DNA of 64,000 bases from Brenneria bubanii (GCF_022378355.1 NZ_JAKMAJ010000013.1:62001-126000); one strand, 5' to 3'. Shown: positions 1 through 11,057, counted from the first letter of the stretch. A program made the numbers and translations. Notes: a model not told the origin generated them from the letters alone.

Positions 1-135
1 GGGGACATTAAAAACGTTTGCCGCCAGATTAATCAAGTGATTAAGATCCGGATCAAACAACGCGTTTTTAATGCCATACTCATGAAGAGCAGCAAGACGA
101 TTAGCTTCACATTTATCTATTGGAGCACGTCTCAT
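1..135 (-). CDS. GAF-domain signalling protein, N-terminal fragment
   Basis: The minus strand opens with ATG at 135 and runs off the window with 45 codons. The fragment has the EANRLAALHEYGI...FDPDLNHLINLAA pattern that begins many cytoplasmic GAF-domain sensors, often diguanylate cyclases or histidine kinases. The output domain lies outside the window, so only 'GAF-domain protein' is supported. No operon partner is visible; the next gene, an IclR regulator, is on the same strand with about 290 bases between them. Confidence 0.6.
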   Translation of the reverse strand, partial: MRRAPIDKCEANRLAALHEYGIKNALFDPDLNHLINLAANVFNVP

Positions 136-425
136 GAAGTCCCCCTACAATATCCGTCGCTTTAACGCTCAGATTGAGACGCAAGCTTTCAAAGCATAAA
201 TAAAACTCACTGTATAACGGCATGGAACAACGTAAAAATAAGCAATGCCACGAAAAAAAGCAGGACACTGTAAGCCGAACAGTAAAAAAAACTTATAACC
301 TAATAGATTATAGTGGCAAAAAAAAACCTCGACCAGCAACTCCCAATCGTGAAAACAACAATCGCTCCAGGGAGTAAAAAATTTCTAATGTGTTGGCGAG
401 ATAAGACCGTGACAATGCCTGGGCG

Positions 426-1145
426 TCAGGATTGGTAACGATTCAGGATAGAAATACTGGAGGCCTTCACTTGAGCGAGCGCGTCTTTCATCACGGATAG
501 ACAAGACTCAAAACGAAAGGAAGGAACGACTATTGAAATAGCGTGCGGAGCACGGCGGCACACGGCTAATGGAATGCCTATGGCGCAGATACCCTCGGCG
601 TGTTCCTGATAATCAAAAGCGAAACCACAGGCTCTGACCTGGCGGATCTCCGCCAGTAATTTATCTACCGACGTAATGGTATATTTGGTTAACGCAGGCA
701 TACCGTGCTTAAACAGTCCGACGATTTCATCATCGTCCATGTTGGAAAGGATCGCTTTGCCATTCGCCATGGCGTATAAGGGTTTTGGCCTATCGGAAGT
801 CGGCACCACGCGAACAACCTGGTCGGAAATAATACGATCAAGGCAATAAACTTCAAGGCCATAGACGGTTGAGATGTCCACCGTTTCATGCGTCATTTCA
901 TAAAGCGCCTCCAACGGCCGGCGCAGTTGGGCCGCGATATCCGAATAGGACATTTTTGCCAGTTCATTGATTCCCCACCCCAACCTGACGCTGGATTCGC
1001 TGCCTTCAACCAAATTTTCCGCTTTTAACGCATCGACGATGCGCTGTACCGTCGAACGGGGTAAATTTGTACGTAATGCTAATGCGCCCAGGCTGACACC
1101 TTCACCCCCCAAGGCTCGCAGAATGCCTGCGGCTCTTGATATCAC
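426..1145 (-). CDS. IclR-family transcriptional regulator, start probably frameshifted
   Basis: The protein has an N-terminal winged helix (about residues 5-50, recognition helix around RSTVQRIVDAL) followed by an IclR effector-binding domain ending near residue 230. Family members are about 250 residues long. The frame as it stands can only start at a GTG (1145) without a Shine-Dalgarno sequence. A better start, ATG at 1171 preceded by GGGAG, is one base out of frame because of an A7 tract at 1159-1165. One extra A would give a typical N-terminus reading through IQVISRAAG. It is divergent from the aldehyde dehydrogenase at 1441, which is its likely target by position. Confidence 0.8.
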   Translation of the reverse strand: MISRAAGILRALGGEGVSLGALALRTNLPRSTVQRIVDALKAENLVEGSESSVRLGWGINELAKMSYSDIAAQLRRPLEALYEMTHETVDISTVYGLEVYCLDRIISDQVVRVVPTSDRPKPLYAMANGKAILSNMDDDEIVGLFKHGMPALTKYTITSVDKLLAEIRQVRACGFAFDYQEHAEGICAIGIPLAVCRRAPHAISIVVPSFRFESCLSVMKDALAQVKASSISILNRYQS

Positions 1146-1168
1146 CTGAATTTTTTGGTTTTTTTATT

Positions 1169-1181
1169 CATCGCCGCTCCC
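1169..1181 (-). promoter_or_regulatory. RBS and ATG stranded upstream of the IclR frame
   Basis: On the minus strand GGGAG (1181-1177) precedes an ATG (1171-1169) by five bases. This is the only good ribosome-binding site before the IclR gene, but its frame ends after nine codons (MNKKTKKFR). It argues that the real start is here and that the A7 run has lost a base. Confidence 0.5.
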
Positions 1182-1440
1182 GGACATATCTCAAAACCGT
1201 ACCACAATGTGGCTAATATTGTATTGGAATGAAATAGGCGTATTATGATTTTATGTTGACGCAAAGTTAAATTCAGGTCAGAAGATTGATGTAACTTTGC
1301 AAAAATGCATAACTAAAAATAGCGGCCTGCGGCTTGCCAAGGTTTGCATACGATGTCTATTCTGGTACGGTGTCTCACCATAAACCATTGAATGTATTTT
1401 AGTTTAAAACTGCACCCTATTCCTAAAAAGGAGATACAAC

Positions 1441-2832
1441 ATGGCATATGCCACAACGAACCCCTACACCGGGGAACAGATCAAAACCTTTCCTGATGCA
1501 ACCGATGCAGAAGTTTCGTCAGCAATTGAACATGCTCATGTGACTTTCCTGGCATGGAAAAATACCTCCTTCGCCGAACGACGTTCCGTCATGCTGCGAG
1601 CCGCCGACCTGCTGCGTAAAGACAGCGACGAGCATGCGCGACTGCTGACGTTGGAAATGGGAAAACTGTTTGCCGAAGCGAAGGCAGAGGTCGAACTGTC
1701 TGCGCAGATTTTTGAATATTACGCCAAAAATGCCGAGTCTCTGCTGGAGCCGGAAAAACTGCCGGTGGCCGATCCCGCTGAAGGCGACGCGGTGGTATAT
1801 CATGACCCACTTGGCGTTCTGCTCGCGATTGAGCCCTGGAACTTCCCCTACTACCAGATCGCCCGCATCATTGCGCCGCAACTGTCTGCCGGGAATACGA
1901 TTCTGTTGAAACATGCTTCAAATGTGCCGCAAAGCGCCGCTCGCTTTGAGCGCCTGATGCTGGAAGCCGGTTTGCCGGCCGGTGGGTTCAAAAACCTGTA
2001 CGCCACCCGTTCGCAGATTGAGTCGATCCTCAATGATCCACGCGTACAGGGCGTGGCGCTTACCGGCTCCGAAGATGCCGGCGCGCTGGTTGCGCAACAG
2101 GCCGCCAAAGCACTCAAAAAATCGACGCTCGAACTAGGCGGCGCGGACGCGTTTGTCGTGCTGGCCGATGCCGAGCTGAACAAGACCGCTAAATGGGCGG
2201 TGTTCGGCCGCCACTGGAACGGCGGACAGGTCTGCGTATCGTCAAAACGAATGATCATTGTTGATGAAGTCTATGATGACTTCCTTAAACTATATACCGA
2301 AGGCGTCGCTGAATTACGCGCAGGCGACCCAATGTCGGCCGAAACCACGCTTGCCCCGCTCTCCTCGCAGAAAGCCGCCGATGAAGTGAAAGAGAAAATC
2401 AAGTTCGCCGTAGATCATGGCGCGACGGCAACCGAAGTCGGCCCTAAGGTTCCGGAAAATGGCGCCTTCGTTCAACCGACGATCCTGACCAACATCACAC
2501 CGGAAAACCCGGCTTACGCCATGGAGTTCTTCGGACCGGTATCCATGCTTTTCCGCGCCAGGGATGAAGACGATGCGGTCCGTATCGCCAATGACTCGCC
2601 CTTCGGTTTGGGCGGCTCGGTGTTCACGAAAAATGAGCGGCATGGCGCAGAAGTAGCGAAAAAAATCTCGACCGGGATGATTTTTGTCAACCATCCGACC
2701 ATGGTTAAAGCCGACCTCCCGTTTGGCGGCGTGCGCCGTTCAGGTTACGGGCGTGAATTAATTGGTCTAGGCATCAAAGAGTTCGTTAACCATAAACTGG
2801 TCAACATTGTCGATATCGATGCCCCATTCTAA
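1441..2832 (+). CDS. NAD(P)-dependent aldehyde dehydrogenase, succinate-semialdehyde type
   Basis: A 463-residue member of the ALDH superfamily that oxidises an aldehyde to the acid with NAD(P)+. The catalytic Glu231 (ELGGAD) and nucleophile Cys265 (GGQVCVSS) are both present, as is the EPWNFPYYQ cofactor motif near residue 131. It most resembles the Sad/YneI group of succinate-semialdehyde dehydrogenases, but substrate cannot be set from sequence alone. A strong AAGGAG lies seven bases before the ATG. It is divergent from the IclR regulator and followed 100 bases later by an FMN reductase, so an inducible aldehyde-catabolic unit is plausible. Confidence 0.9.
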   Translation: MAYATTNPYTGEQIKTFPDATDAEVSSAIEHAHVTFLAWKNTSFAERRSVMLRAADLLRKDSDEHARLLTLEMGKLFAEAKAEVELSAQIFEYYAKNAESLLEPEKLPVADPAEGDAVVYHDPLGVLLAIEPWNFPYYQIARIIAPQLSAGNTILLKHASNVPQSAARFERLMLEAGLPAGGFKNLYATRSQIESILNDPRVQGVALTGSEDAGALVAQQAAKALKKSTLELGGADAFVVLADAELNKTAKWAVFGRHWNGGQVCVSSKRMIIVDEVYDDFLKLYTEGVAELRAGDPMSAETTLAPLSSQKAADEVKEKIKFAVDHGATATEVGPKVPENGAFVQPTILTNITPENPAYAMEFFGPVSMLFRARDEDDAVRIANDSPFGLGGSVFTKNERHGAEVAKKISTGMIFVNHPTMVKADLPFGGVRRSGYGRELIGLGIKEFVNHKLVNIVDIDAPF

Positions 2833-2932
2833 TTTCCGTTTCTGATATAACGACCTGTAGGCGATATTTCCTCGACGAAATGTCAAATACAGGTCTTTAT
2901 TTTAAAAGCGAACTTAAATATAAGAAAATATT

Positions 2933-3475
2933 ATGACAACTATTCGTCTTGTCGGTATAGCAGGCAGTCTGCGCGAGAAATCAACCAATAAAGGATTACT
3001 GCGGGCGGCTCAATCGACGTTGCCTGAAAATGTATCTCTGGATATCGTCAATTTAAACGATGTGCCGTTTTATAATGCAGACATCGCTCAGCAACCCGAT
3101 TCAGTAAAGGCCATTATCCAACAGGTCAAAAAAGCCGATGGACTGGTGCTCGCCTGCACCGAATATAATTATTCCATCGCGCCGGCGTTAAAAAATATTC
3201 TGGACTGGCTATCTCGTGATGAAGACCCAAAATTATTGGCGGGAAAACCGGTCGCAATAATGGGCTCGGGCGGCGGAATGGGCACCTCTCGCGCACAGTA
3301 TCATTTACGTCAGGTTTGCGTATTTCTTGATTTACGCCCCCTGAATAAACCGGAAGTGTTTTCAAACGCCTATAGCGGCAGTTTTGATGTAGACGGCAAT
3401 CTTATCGATGATAAGCTCAAGGGATTGATATCACAACAGATATCAGCATTGGCAGGCGCCATTAGCAGGGCATGA
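2933..3475 (+). CDS. NAD(P)H-dependent FMN reductase family protein
   Basis: A 180-residue flavodoxin-like fold enzyme. The GIAGSLREKSTNKGLL phosphate-binding loop is at residues 8-23, the EYNYSIAPALKNILDW motif is near residue 80, and a GSGGGMGTSRAQ flavin-contact loop lies near residue 110. These are hallmarks of the ChrR/YieF/azoreductase-like group, which reduce quinones, chromate or azo compounds with two-electron chemistry in the cytoplasm. It lies 100 bases after the aldehyde dehydrogenase on the same strand and may share its transcript. Physiological substrate unknown. Confidence 0.85.
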   Translation: MTTIRLVGIAGSLREKSTNKGLLRAAQSTLPENVSLDIVNLNDVPFYNADIAQQPDSVKAIIQQVKKADGLVLACTEYNYSIAPALKNILDWLSRDEDPKLLAGKPVAIMGSGGGMGTSRAQYHLRQVCVFLDLRPLNKPEVFSNAYSGSFDVDGNLIDDKLKGLISQQISALAGAISRA

Positions 3476-3597
3476 TCGCGAAATGGATGTTGCTAAAACA
3501 GGTCAGCATATACCGCTAAAAGCACATCCGGACACAGGCAATACCACACCAACGAATGCTTATCGAATATGCTGACCACTATGAACGCTAAATAAAA

Positions 3598-3855
3598 TCA
3601 AGCTGGAAAATAGCTGATTGAATGTTCGGGAGTATCATTCTTTGCATGGATGATTAAATCCCAATCACCAGTATAAGGAACGGTTAAATACACTTCATTC
3701 TCAGCACTCACGCTAATAGCGTCTTGAATAGCGGTTTTATGATCAGTATCCGTTGTATGTGAACCATTAACCATCTCAAGATCAAAAGTATTAGAACAAC
3801 GAACAATAACCGTATCACCACCAAAAAGACTCATACACGTGCGAATTACAGACAT
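3598..3855 (-). CDS. DUF1883-like small protein
   Basis: An 85-residue protein, taking the ATG at 3855, which has GGAGG four bases upstream. A longer frame reaches 3900 but lacks a good ribosome-binding site. The order LFGGDTVIVRCS ... VPYTGDWDLIIHAKN ... HSISYF matches the compact all-beta DUF1883 layout (GG-start, then the GxWxxVID-like strand near the end). No function is established for the family. A likely FNR-type site lies about 110 bases upstream (3964-3977). It stands alone, opposite in strand to the FMN reductase. Confidence 0.65.
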   Translation of the reverse strand: MSVIRTCMSLFGGDTVIVRCSNTFDLEMVNGSHTTDTDHKTAIQDAISVSAENEVYLTVPYTGDWDLIIHAKNDTPEHSISYFPA

Positions 3856-4319
3856 ACATCCTCCGCGGCACACAGCCATTAGCATGCCTTTATGAAACAT
3901 AAACTATGGAGCACTTTTCCCACAACGGGATTTTCATAACAGCAAATTACCCACCTGCAGAGTATGATTTAGATCAATTTAATTCCACGTTTCTATCGAA
4001 ACGCCAATAAAATAAGATGAACCCATAAAAGAGAATTTTTCATTAGGCTTGTTGATAATCATCATAATTCGAATTATAAACAGGCTGTATCCGGCATTTC
4101 ACAGAAGAAAATATGGCATGCATTGCGCAATAGTGTTTTTTACCAATGATAATCCCAACCATGGTGTAAACATCTGTATTGATGAAATCTGATTCTGCCC
4201 TACTTGCTTATATCGATATTTTGTCTCGTCTGAAAAGTTCGAAGCGACAATACCCCGGCAGGATAGTAGCCGCTATGGCTGGATTAGCTACCGGGGTTGC
4301 CGAACGGCGCTCATGCTTT
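3856..4319. other. Intergenic region with FNR-like site and nested inverted repeat
   Basis: No convincing gene. It contains an FNR-like site (3964-3977) and a nested hairpin: outer stem ACCCCGG/CCGGGGT (4252-4258 with 4291-4297), inner stem TAGCC/GGCTG (4267-4271 with 4277-4281). There is no T-run, so it is not an obvious terminator. Confidence 0.4.
3964..3977 (-). promoter_or_regulatory. Candidate FNR site
   Basis: ATGATTTAGATCAA matches the FNR consensus TTGATN4ATCAA at all but the first base. A TATGAA -10 element on the minus strand (3938-3933) puts the site centre roughly 43 bases before the expected start of transcription, close to the -41.5 position typical of FNR activation. It would drive the DUF1883-like gene. 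Confidence 0.4.
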
Positions 4320-4691
4320 TTACATAAATACCAGTGCAAACACCGAGAGCAGCCCATTGAGTACTTCCCAGACGCTCATCACCACACAGCCAACCGCCAA
4401 CAGTTTCAATAGTAACGCCGCAGGCTTTACCGACAATGCTCCTGCCAGTCGCCAAAACCCCAGGCCGATGTTAGTGAGATAGATGCCATAGAAAAACATC
4501 GCGGCTAGCATAAGGTATCCTAGCCAAGTACTGTCGCTACTAAACTGCCCTAGCAAAAAAACAAGAAGAACGACCCAAAAGACGATCGCCACGGCGAGAT
4601 GCATAAAGGTCCCGCCAACCCCATAGCCGCCACGCGCTAGCTTCGCCAGAATATTATTACTTTTGATATTCGCTGATCGAACAACAATCAT
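4320..4691 (-). CDS. Small integral membrane protein, unknown function
   Basis: A 123-residue protein with three to four predicted membrane segments (about residues 27-48, 56-77, 80-92 and 95-122) and a short N-terminal cytoplasmic part containing LARGGYGVGGTFMHL. I do not recognise the family with confidence. It lies alone between the DUF1883-like gene and icd, all on the same strand but well separated. The composition is clearly that of a real membrane protein, not an antisense shadow. Confidence 0.65.
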   Translation of the reverse strand: MIVVRSANIKSNNILAKLARGGYGVGGTFMHLAVAIVFWVVLLVFLLGQFSSDSTWLGYLMLAAMFFYGIYLTNIGLGFWRLAGALSVKPAALLLKLLAVGCVVMSVWEVLNGLLSVFALVFM

Positions 4692-5058
4692 GATGCACCT
4701 TCTTGGTTATCGGTTTTTTCATACAACGGCGCCATGTGAGAGACCTTTATCCCGATAGCTCCAACAAATTTTTTAATCATTGGATAAAGTTAAAAAAAGC
4801 CGCTTTTTGTTGCCCCGCGGCGGTAAAATCAGGCGACATGCCGCACGTCCCCGGAGCCTGGGCGATATCAGCCGGACATATGCATTCCACGGCGGTGGTG
4901 GCGACAGCGGATTCACCATTACGTTTCGGATATAAAAGACCGGCATCAGGACGCAGATTGTTTAATGCGTGCGCGGCTGATGATTACCTGATTTTTTCTC
5001 TGCAAAAAAAATCAGCGGAGGCCAAAGACCCCCGCCGATCAATTTTACAACAATGTAC
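4692..5058. other. Intergenic region downstream of icd
   Basis: The only element I can support is the icd terminator at 5003-5040. A plus-strand open frame here overlaps the end of icd and has no family resemblance. Confidence 0.4.
5003..5040 (-). terminator. Rho-independent terminator of icd
   Basis: Reading the minus strand, an imperfect GC-rich stem (5039-5029 with 5022-5011) is followed directly by eight T residues. It lies about 20 bases after the icd stop codon. Confidence 0.7.
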
Positions 5059-6312
5059 TTACATGTTATCGATGATGTCCTGCGCGAACTCGCTGCATTT
5101 GCGCAGCGTGGCGCCGTCCATCAGGCGTTCGAAATCGTAGGTCACGGTCTTGTTCTTGATCGCGCCCTCAACGCCTTTGACAATTAAATCAGCGGCTTCA
5201 AACCACTGCATATGACGCAGCATCATCTCGGCAGAGAGGATGATGGAACCCGGGTTCACTTTATCCTGTCCGGCATACTTCGGCGCGGTGCCGTGAGTCG
5301 CTTCAAACAGCGCGCATTCGTCGCCGATGTTGGCTCCCGGCGCGATGCCGATACCGCCGACCTGTGCTGCCAGCGCATCGGAAATATAGTCGCCGTTCAG
5401 GTTCATACAGGCGATAACATCATATTCTGCGGGACGCAGCAGAATTTGTTGCAAAAACGCATCGGCAATCACGTCTTTAACAATAATATCTTTACCGCTT
5501 TTCGGATTTTTAATTTTAACCCAGGGGCCGCCGTCAATCAGTTCGCCGCCGAATTCTTCACGCGCCAGCTCATAGCCCCAGTCTTTAAAGGCGCCTTCGG
5601 TGAATTTCATGATATTGCCTTTATGCACCAACGTCAGCGAATCGCGATCGTTGGTGATGGCATATTCAATCGCGGCGCGCACCAGACGCTTGGTGCCTTC
5701 TTCAGAACAGGGTTTGATGCCGATACCGCAATGTTCCGGGAAACGAATTTTTTTGACGCCCATTTCATCGCGCAGGAATTTGATGACCTTGTCCGCCTCA
5801 GCGGAATCCGCTTTCCACTCGATACCGGCATAAATATCTTCGGCATTCTCGCGGAAAATGACCATATCGGTCAGTTCCGGATGTTTTACCGGACTCGGAG
5901 TGCCGTCGTAGTAGCGAACCGGACGCAAACAGATGTACAGATCCAGTTGCTGACGCAAGGCGACGTTAAGAGAACGAATGCCGCCGCCAACCGGCGTGGT
6001 CAAGGGGCCTTTGATCGCCACGCGGTATTCACGAATCAGATCCAGCGTTTCTTCCGGCAGCCAGACGTCTTTTCCATACACCTGGGTGGATTTTTCGCCG
6101 GTGTAAATTTCCATCCAGGAAATTGCGCGTTTGCCTTGATAGGCTTTTTCCACTGCGGCATTGACAACATCGATCATGGCTGGCGTGACGTCCGCGCCAA
6201 TACCGTCCCCTTCAATAAACGGGATTACCGGATTATTGGGCACGTTCAGTTTGCCTTGAGCATCAACCGTGATCTTTTGACCCGTTGTCGGTACTACTAC
6301 TTTGCTTTCCAT
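5059..6312 (-). CDS. icd: Isocitrate dehydrogenase, NADP-dependent
   Basis: A 417-residue TCA-cycle enzyme that oxidatively decarboxylates isocitrate to 2-oxoglutarate with NADP+, acting as a cytoplasmic homodimer. It has the substrate loop [13 protein letters not shown] (the Ser of SLNVALR is the AceK phosphorylation site in E. coli), the metal-binding [13 protein letters not shown] region and the [10 protein letters not shown] cofactor loop. The start at 6312 (MESKVVVP) follows AAGGAGAG and matches E. coli Icd; seven further upstream codons are in frame but unlikely to be translated. Divergent from rluE, as in E. coli. Confidence 0.98.
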   Translation of the reverse strand: MESKVVVPTTGQKITVDAQGKLNVPNNPVIPFIEGDGIGADVTPAMIDVVNAAVEKAYQGKRAISWMEIYTGEKSTQVYGKDVWLPEETLDLIREYRVAIKGPLTTPVGGGIRSLNVALRQQLDLYICLRPVRYYDGTPSPVKHPELTDMVIFRENAEDIYAGIEWKADSAEADKVIKFLRDEMGVKKIRFPEHCGIGIKPCSEEGTKRLVRAAIEYAITNDRDSLTLVHKGNIMKFTEGAFKDWGYELAREEFGGELIDGGPWVKIKNPKSGKDIIVKDVIADAFLQQILLRPAEYDVIACMNLNGDYISDALAAQVGGIGIAPGANIGDECALFEATHGTAPKYAGQDKVNPGSIILSAEMMLRHMQWFEAADLIVKGVEGAIKNKTVTYDFERLMDGATLRKCSEFAQDIIDNM

Positions 6313-6409
6313 TAACCTCTCCTTCGAGCGCAATTTTGTTAATGATTTGTAAGATGTGAGTCGATACTACTTGAATATTTAGCCCGCGCCAATCGCAAAC
6401 CTTTTCGAG

Positions 6410-6415
6410 TATAAT
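6410..6415 (+). promoter_or_regulatory. -10 element of the rluE promoter
   Basis: A perfect TATAAT. Because it covers the first possible ATG of the rluE frame (6414), translation must begin downstream, at 6441 or 6444. Confidence 0.5.
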
Positions 6416-6440
6416 GCTTTTGTTATCCGCGGCTATAAAG

Positions 6441-7067
6441 ATGATGAATAAATTCTCTGTTAAAAATCACCGAGTTAAACGATTCAGCTCCCAACCAGCG
6501 AAAAAACGCGGCAACGCGGAGCCCCGACGTATCGTTTTGTTCAACAAACCCTTTGACGTGCTGCCCCAGTTCACCGACGAAGCAGGCCGTTCAACGTTGA
6601 AAGACTATATTCCGATACGCGGCGTCTACGCGGCCGGCCGTTTAGACCGTGACAGTGAAGGACTGATGCTCCTCACGAATGACGGCAAGCTACAGTCTAA
6701 ACTTACCGACCCGATCCATAAAACAGCAAAAACCTATTATGCTCAGGTGGAAGGGGTGCCTGATGAAGCCGCGCTGTCTCGGTTTCGTCACGGTCTTGAA
6801 CTCAAAGACGGCAAAACCCTGCCCGCCGGCGTCGAATTGGTGTCGCCGCCGGACTGGTTGTGGGAACGTGTCCCGCCGATTCGGGAGCGCAAAAACATCC
6901 CCGTCAGCTGGCTGAAAATCACCCTGCATGAAGGCCGTAACCGTCAGGTTCGGCGCATGACGGCAAATATTGGTTATCCCACGCTGCGTCTGATTCGCTT
7001 CGGCATGGCCAATCAAACCGTGGGGAACCTGTCACCCGGAGAATGGAAGGAGATTACCGATGTTTAA
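6441..7067 (+). CDS. rluE: 23S rRNA pseudouridine(2457) synthase
   Basis: A 208-residue member of the RsuA family that isomerises U2457 of 23S rRNA. The catalytic aspartate is in [17 protein letters not shown], and the C-terminal GRNRQVRRM motif contacts RNA. The basic N-terminal tail ([11 protein letters not shown]) also matches E. coli RluE. The gene overlaps nudJ by eight bases, so the two are translationally coupled. Start chosen at 6441 because an upstream ATG lies inside the promoter -10. Confidence 0.95.
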   Translation: MMNKFSVKNHRVKRFSSQPAKKRGNAEPRRIVLFNKPFDVLPQFTDEAGRSTLKDYIPIRGVYAAGRLDRDSEGLMLLTNDGKLQSKLTDPIHKTAKTYYAQVEGVPDEAALSRFRHGLELKDGKTLPAGVELVSPPDWLWERVPPIRERKNIPVSWLKITLHEGRNRQVRRMTANIGYPTLRLIRFGMANQTVGNLSPGEWKEITDV

Positions 7068-7506
7068 GCCGCACGTTACCGTTGCCTGCGTGGTCCAGGC
7101 AGAGAACCATTTTCTGGTGGTTGAAGAGTTGATTAACGATAGGCTGCTGTGGAACCAACCCGCAGGACATCTGGAAGCCGATGAAACCTTGATTCAGGCC
7201 GCCAGACGCGAACTTTGGGAAGAGACGGGCATTCAGGCCGAACCCCAGAGTTTCCTGCAGTTGCACCAGTGGATCGCCCCCGATCGGACGCCGTTCCTGC
7301 GTTTCTGTTTTGCCCTCGATTTGCCGTATAAAATGGCGACCCAGCCCCAGGACAGCGATATCGAGCGCTGCCGCTGGCTGACGGCGGAAGAAATTCTCCA
7401 TTCGACACAGTTGCGTTCACCCTTAGTCGCGGAAAGCATCCGCTGCTATCAGCAGCCGGAGCGCTACCCGTTAACGCTACTTGGCGCTTTTAACTGGCCG
7501 TTTTAA
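7060..7506 (+). CDS. nudJ: Nudix phosphatase NudJ
   Basis: A 148-residue Nudix hydrolase. The Nudix box [23 protein letters not shown] is complete (residues about 37-59), so metal-binding glutamates are present. E. coli NudJ hydrolyses HMP-PP, thiamin pyrophosphate and some nucleoside di- and triphosphates. It overlaps the end of rluE and lies about 95 bases before mnmA, as in E. coli. Confidence 0.95.
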   Translation: MFKPHVTVACVVQAENHFLVVEELINDRLLWNQPAGHLEADETLIQAARRELWEETGIQAEPQSFLQLHQWIAPDRTPFLRFCFALDLPYKMATQPQDSDIERCRWLTAEEILHSTQLRSPLVAESIRCYQQPERYPLTLLGAFNWPF

Positions 7507-7601
7507 CCAATAATGGCTCAGGAATAGCGGTGCAGGCCAGGCCGCAACATGATAAAATGCGCCGCTTGTTTTTTGCTTCACGTTCAGTTCGCGAGACTTC
7601 C

Positions 7602-8708
7602 ATGTCAGATAACAGCCAGAAAAAAGTGATTGTCGGTATGTCCGGCGGTGTTGATTCATCCGTTTCCGCTTACCTGTTGCAGCAACAGGGCTATCATGTT
7701 GAAGGCCTGTTTATGAAAAACTGGGAAGAGGACGACGATACGGAATACTGCTCTGCGGCGACCGATCTTGCCGATGCTCAGGCCGTCTGCGACAAACTGG
7801 GTATCGAACTGCATACCGTCAATTTCGCGGCCGAATATTGGGATAACGTGTTTGAATTATTCCTGGCGGAGTACAAAGCCGGACGGACGCCCAATCCCGA
7901 TATCCTGTGTAATAAAGAGATCAAATTCAAAGCCTTTCTTGAATTCGCGGCCGAAGATTTAGGCGCGGATTACATCGCTACCGGCCACTATGTCCGCCGT
8001 CAGGATGTCGATGGCAAAAGCCGTTTACTGCGTGGAATGGACGATAACAAAGACCAAAGTTATTTCCTCTATACGCTCAGCCATGAACAGATCGCGCAAT
8101 GCCTATTCCCGGTGGGTGAGCTGGAAAAACCGCAGGTGCGCCAAATTGCCGAACAGCTGGCGTTGGCGACGGCCAAAAAGAAAGACTCCACCGGCATTTG
8201 CTTCATCGGCGAACGTAAATTCACGGAATTCCTCTCTCGCTATCTGCCTGCCCAGCCGGGCCCGATTTTGTCCGTCGATGACAATAAAAACATGGGGCAA
8301 CATCAGGGGCTGATGTATCACACCCTGGGTCAGCGCAAAGGGTTGGGAATCGGCGGCGTCAAAGACGGCGGAGAAGATCCCTGGTACGTGGTGGACAAAG
8401 ATGTTGGAAACAACATTCTGTACGTCGCCCAGGGACATGAGCACCCTCGCCTGATGTCATACGGCTTAACCGCTCAGCAGTTGCATTGGGTCGATCGCCA
8501 ACCAGTAAGCGCGGAGTTCCGCTGCGTAGTGAAAACCCGTTATCGTCAGGCGGACATCCCCTGCACGGTTACCCCATTGGGTGAAGATCGCATAAGCGTC
8601 CGCTTTGATGAACCGGTCGCTGCCGTGACGCCGGGACAATCCGCCGTGTTCTATCTGGACGACGTTTGTCTGGGCGGCGGCATCATTGAAGAACGTTTAC
8701 AGGAGTAG
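7602..8708 (+). CDS. mnmA: tRNA 2-thiouridylase MnmA
   Basis: A 368-residue ATP-dependent enzyme that thiolates U34 of tRNA Lys, Glu and Gln, taking sulfur from the IscS/Tus relay. The P-loop [10 protein letters not shown] is at residues 11-20 and the catalytic cysteines lie in [12 protein letters not shown] and [12 protein letters not shown]. The start at 7602 (MSDNSQKK) gives exactly the E. coli length; a TGATAAAAT promoter element lies upstream around 7548, inside a longer in-frame extension that is therefore not coding. hflD follows after two bases. Confidence 0.97.
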   Translation: MSDNSQKKVIVGMSGGVDSSVSAYLLQQQGYHVEGLFMKNWEEDDDTEYCSAATDLADAQAVCDKLGIELHTVNFAAEYWDNVFELFLAEYKAGRTPNPDILCNKEIKFKAFLEFAAEDLGADYIATGHYVRRQDVDGKSRLLRGMDDNKDQSYFLYTLSHEQIAQCLFPVGELEKPQVRQIAEQLALATAKKKDSTGICFIGERKFTEFLSRYLPAQPGPILSVDDNKNMGQHQGLMYHTLGQRKGLGIGGVKDGGEDPWYVVDKDVGNNILYVAQGHEHPRLMSYGLTAQQLHWVDRQPVSAEFRCVVKTRYRQADIPCTVTPLGEDRISVRFDEPVAAVTPGQSAVFYLDDVCLGGGIIEERLQE

Positions 8709-8710
8709 CC

Positions 8711-9337
8711 GTGGCTAAGAATTATCATGACATTACGTTGGCCCTCGCGGGCGTCTGCCAGTCCGCTCATCTGGTGCAACAGTTAGCCCATACCGGCAAC
8801 TGCGACCATGAGATTCTGCTCACCTCGCTCAATAGTATTCTGATGGTGAACCCATCGTCGACGCTGGCCGTTTATGGTGATTCGGAATCTAACCTGAAAA
8901 GCGGACTGGAAACCTTGCTCGGCATACTGAATACCAGCGGTAAAGGCCAGGGGGCCGAGCTGTCCCGCTATGCTTTCAGCCTGATTACGCTGGAGCGTAA
9001 GCTGCACGGCAACAAGACGGCGCTCAACGAGCTGGGTAAACGCATTGGGCAACTGGAACGTCAGCTGGAGCATTTTGAGCTGCTCTCTGATACGATCGTC
9101 AGCGCGCTGGCCGCCATCTATGTGGATGTCATCAGTACGCTGGGGCCGCGCATCCAGGTTACCGGCTCACCGGAGATATTGAAAAACAGCCAGATCCAGG
9201 CCAAGGTTCGGGCCGCGCTTTTGGCCGGCATTCGTTCCGCGGTGCTATGGCAGCAGATTGGCGGCGGACGCCTGCAGCTGATGTTTTCGCGCGGCCAACT
9301 GGTGAAAGAAGCGAAACAGATATTGGCACGTTGCTGA
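8711..9337 (+). CDS. hflD: High-frequency lysogenisation protein HflD
   Basis: A 208-residue peripheral membrane protein. In E. coli it binds lambda CII and lowers lysogeny; its housekeeping role is unclear. Starts at GTG 8711, two bases after the mnmA stop, with AGGAG in the mnmA end, so the two genes form one operon. Length and helical composition match the family. Confidence 0.95.
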   Translation: MAKNYHDITLALAGVCQSAHLVQQLAHTGNCDHEILLTSLNSILMVNPSSTLAVYGDSESNLKSGLETLLGILNTSGKGQGAELSRYAFSLITLERKLHGNKTALNELGKRIGQLERQLEHFELLSDTIVSALAAIYVDVISTLGPRIQVTGSPEILKNSQIQAKVRAALLAGIRSAVLWQQIGGGRLQLMFSRGQLVKEAKQILARC

Positions 9338-9414
9338 TCGACGATGAATCTGCGGACTGATTATCCCGCTTACTCGTTATCTTCGGCAAAGCAATACACG
9401 CTCTAAAACGCCGC

Positions 9415-9432
9415 TCCCCGCCGACGCGGGGA
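9415..9432. repeat. Palindromic intergenic hairpin, REP-like
   Basis: TCCCCGC-CGAC-GCGGGGA gives a perfect seven-base-pair stem. The same core occurs in reverse orientation after znuB (61373-61405), which suggests a dispersed repeat family rather than a one-off terminator. Confidence 0.5.
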
Positions 9433-9484
9433 TGACGGCACTGGAGGTGTTTGCGGATAGCATGACCCTATTTTATTTTATTAA

Positions 9485-10879
<1,395 letters not shown>

Positions 10880-10944
10880 ATCGCCATCCCCGACAGGCGA
10901 CGGCAATGTCAGACTGCTGATGCCGACCCGAGGCTGGTAATACA

Positions 10945-10969
10945 CGGGGATGCCGCGTTCGCATCCCCG
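10945..10969 (+). terminator. Hairpin downstream of purB
   Basis: CGGGGATGC and GCATCCCCG form a perfect nine-base-pair stem with a seven-base loop 66 bases after the purB stop. No T-run follows, so termination is plausible but not certain. Confidence 0.4.
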
Positions 10970-11023
10970 GATTATCAGAAGAAAAAGTCTGCGGACGCGG
11001 TTCCCGCCTTTTCTTCTCCAGAC

Positions 11024-11057
11024 CGTTTATCCGCTGTTTATTATCCCTATGGATAAT
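11024..11057 (+). promoter_or_regulatory. PhoP box and -10 of the phoPQ promoter
   Basis: CGTTTA-N5-TGTTTA (11024-11040) is a direct repeat with the PhoP spacing and sequence. A GATAAT -10 follows at 11052-11057, eleven bases downstream, as in PhoP-activated promoters. This predicts autoregulation of phoPQ. Confidence 0.8.

Noticed and set aside
4703-5140. 145-codon plus-strand open frame between the membrane protein gene and icd
   Set aside because: It overlaps the conserved end of icd and its terminator, has no family resemblance, and is best explained as an antisense shadow.
5212-6315. 367-codon plus-strand frame opposite icd
   Set aside because: Exact mirror of the icd coding sequence; composition is that of an antisense frame.
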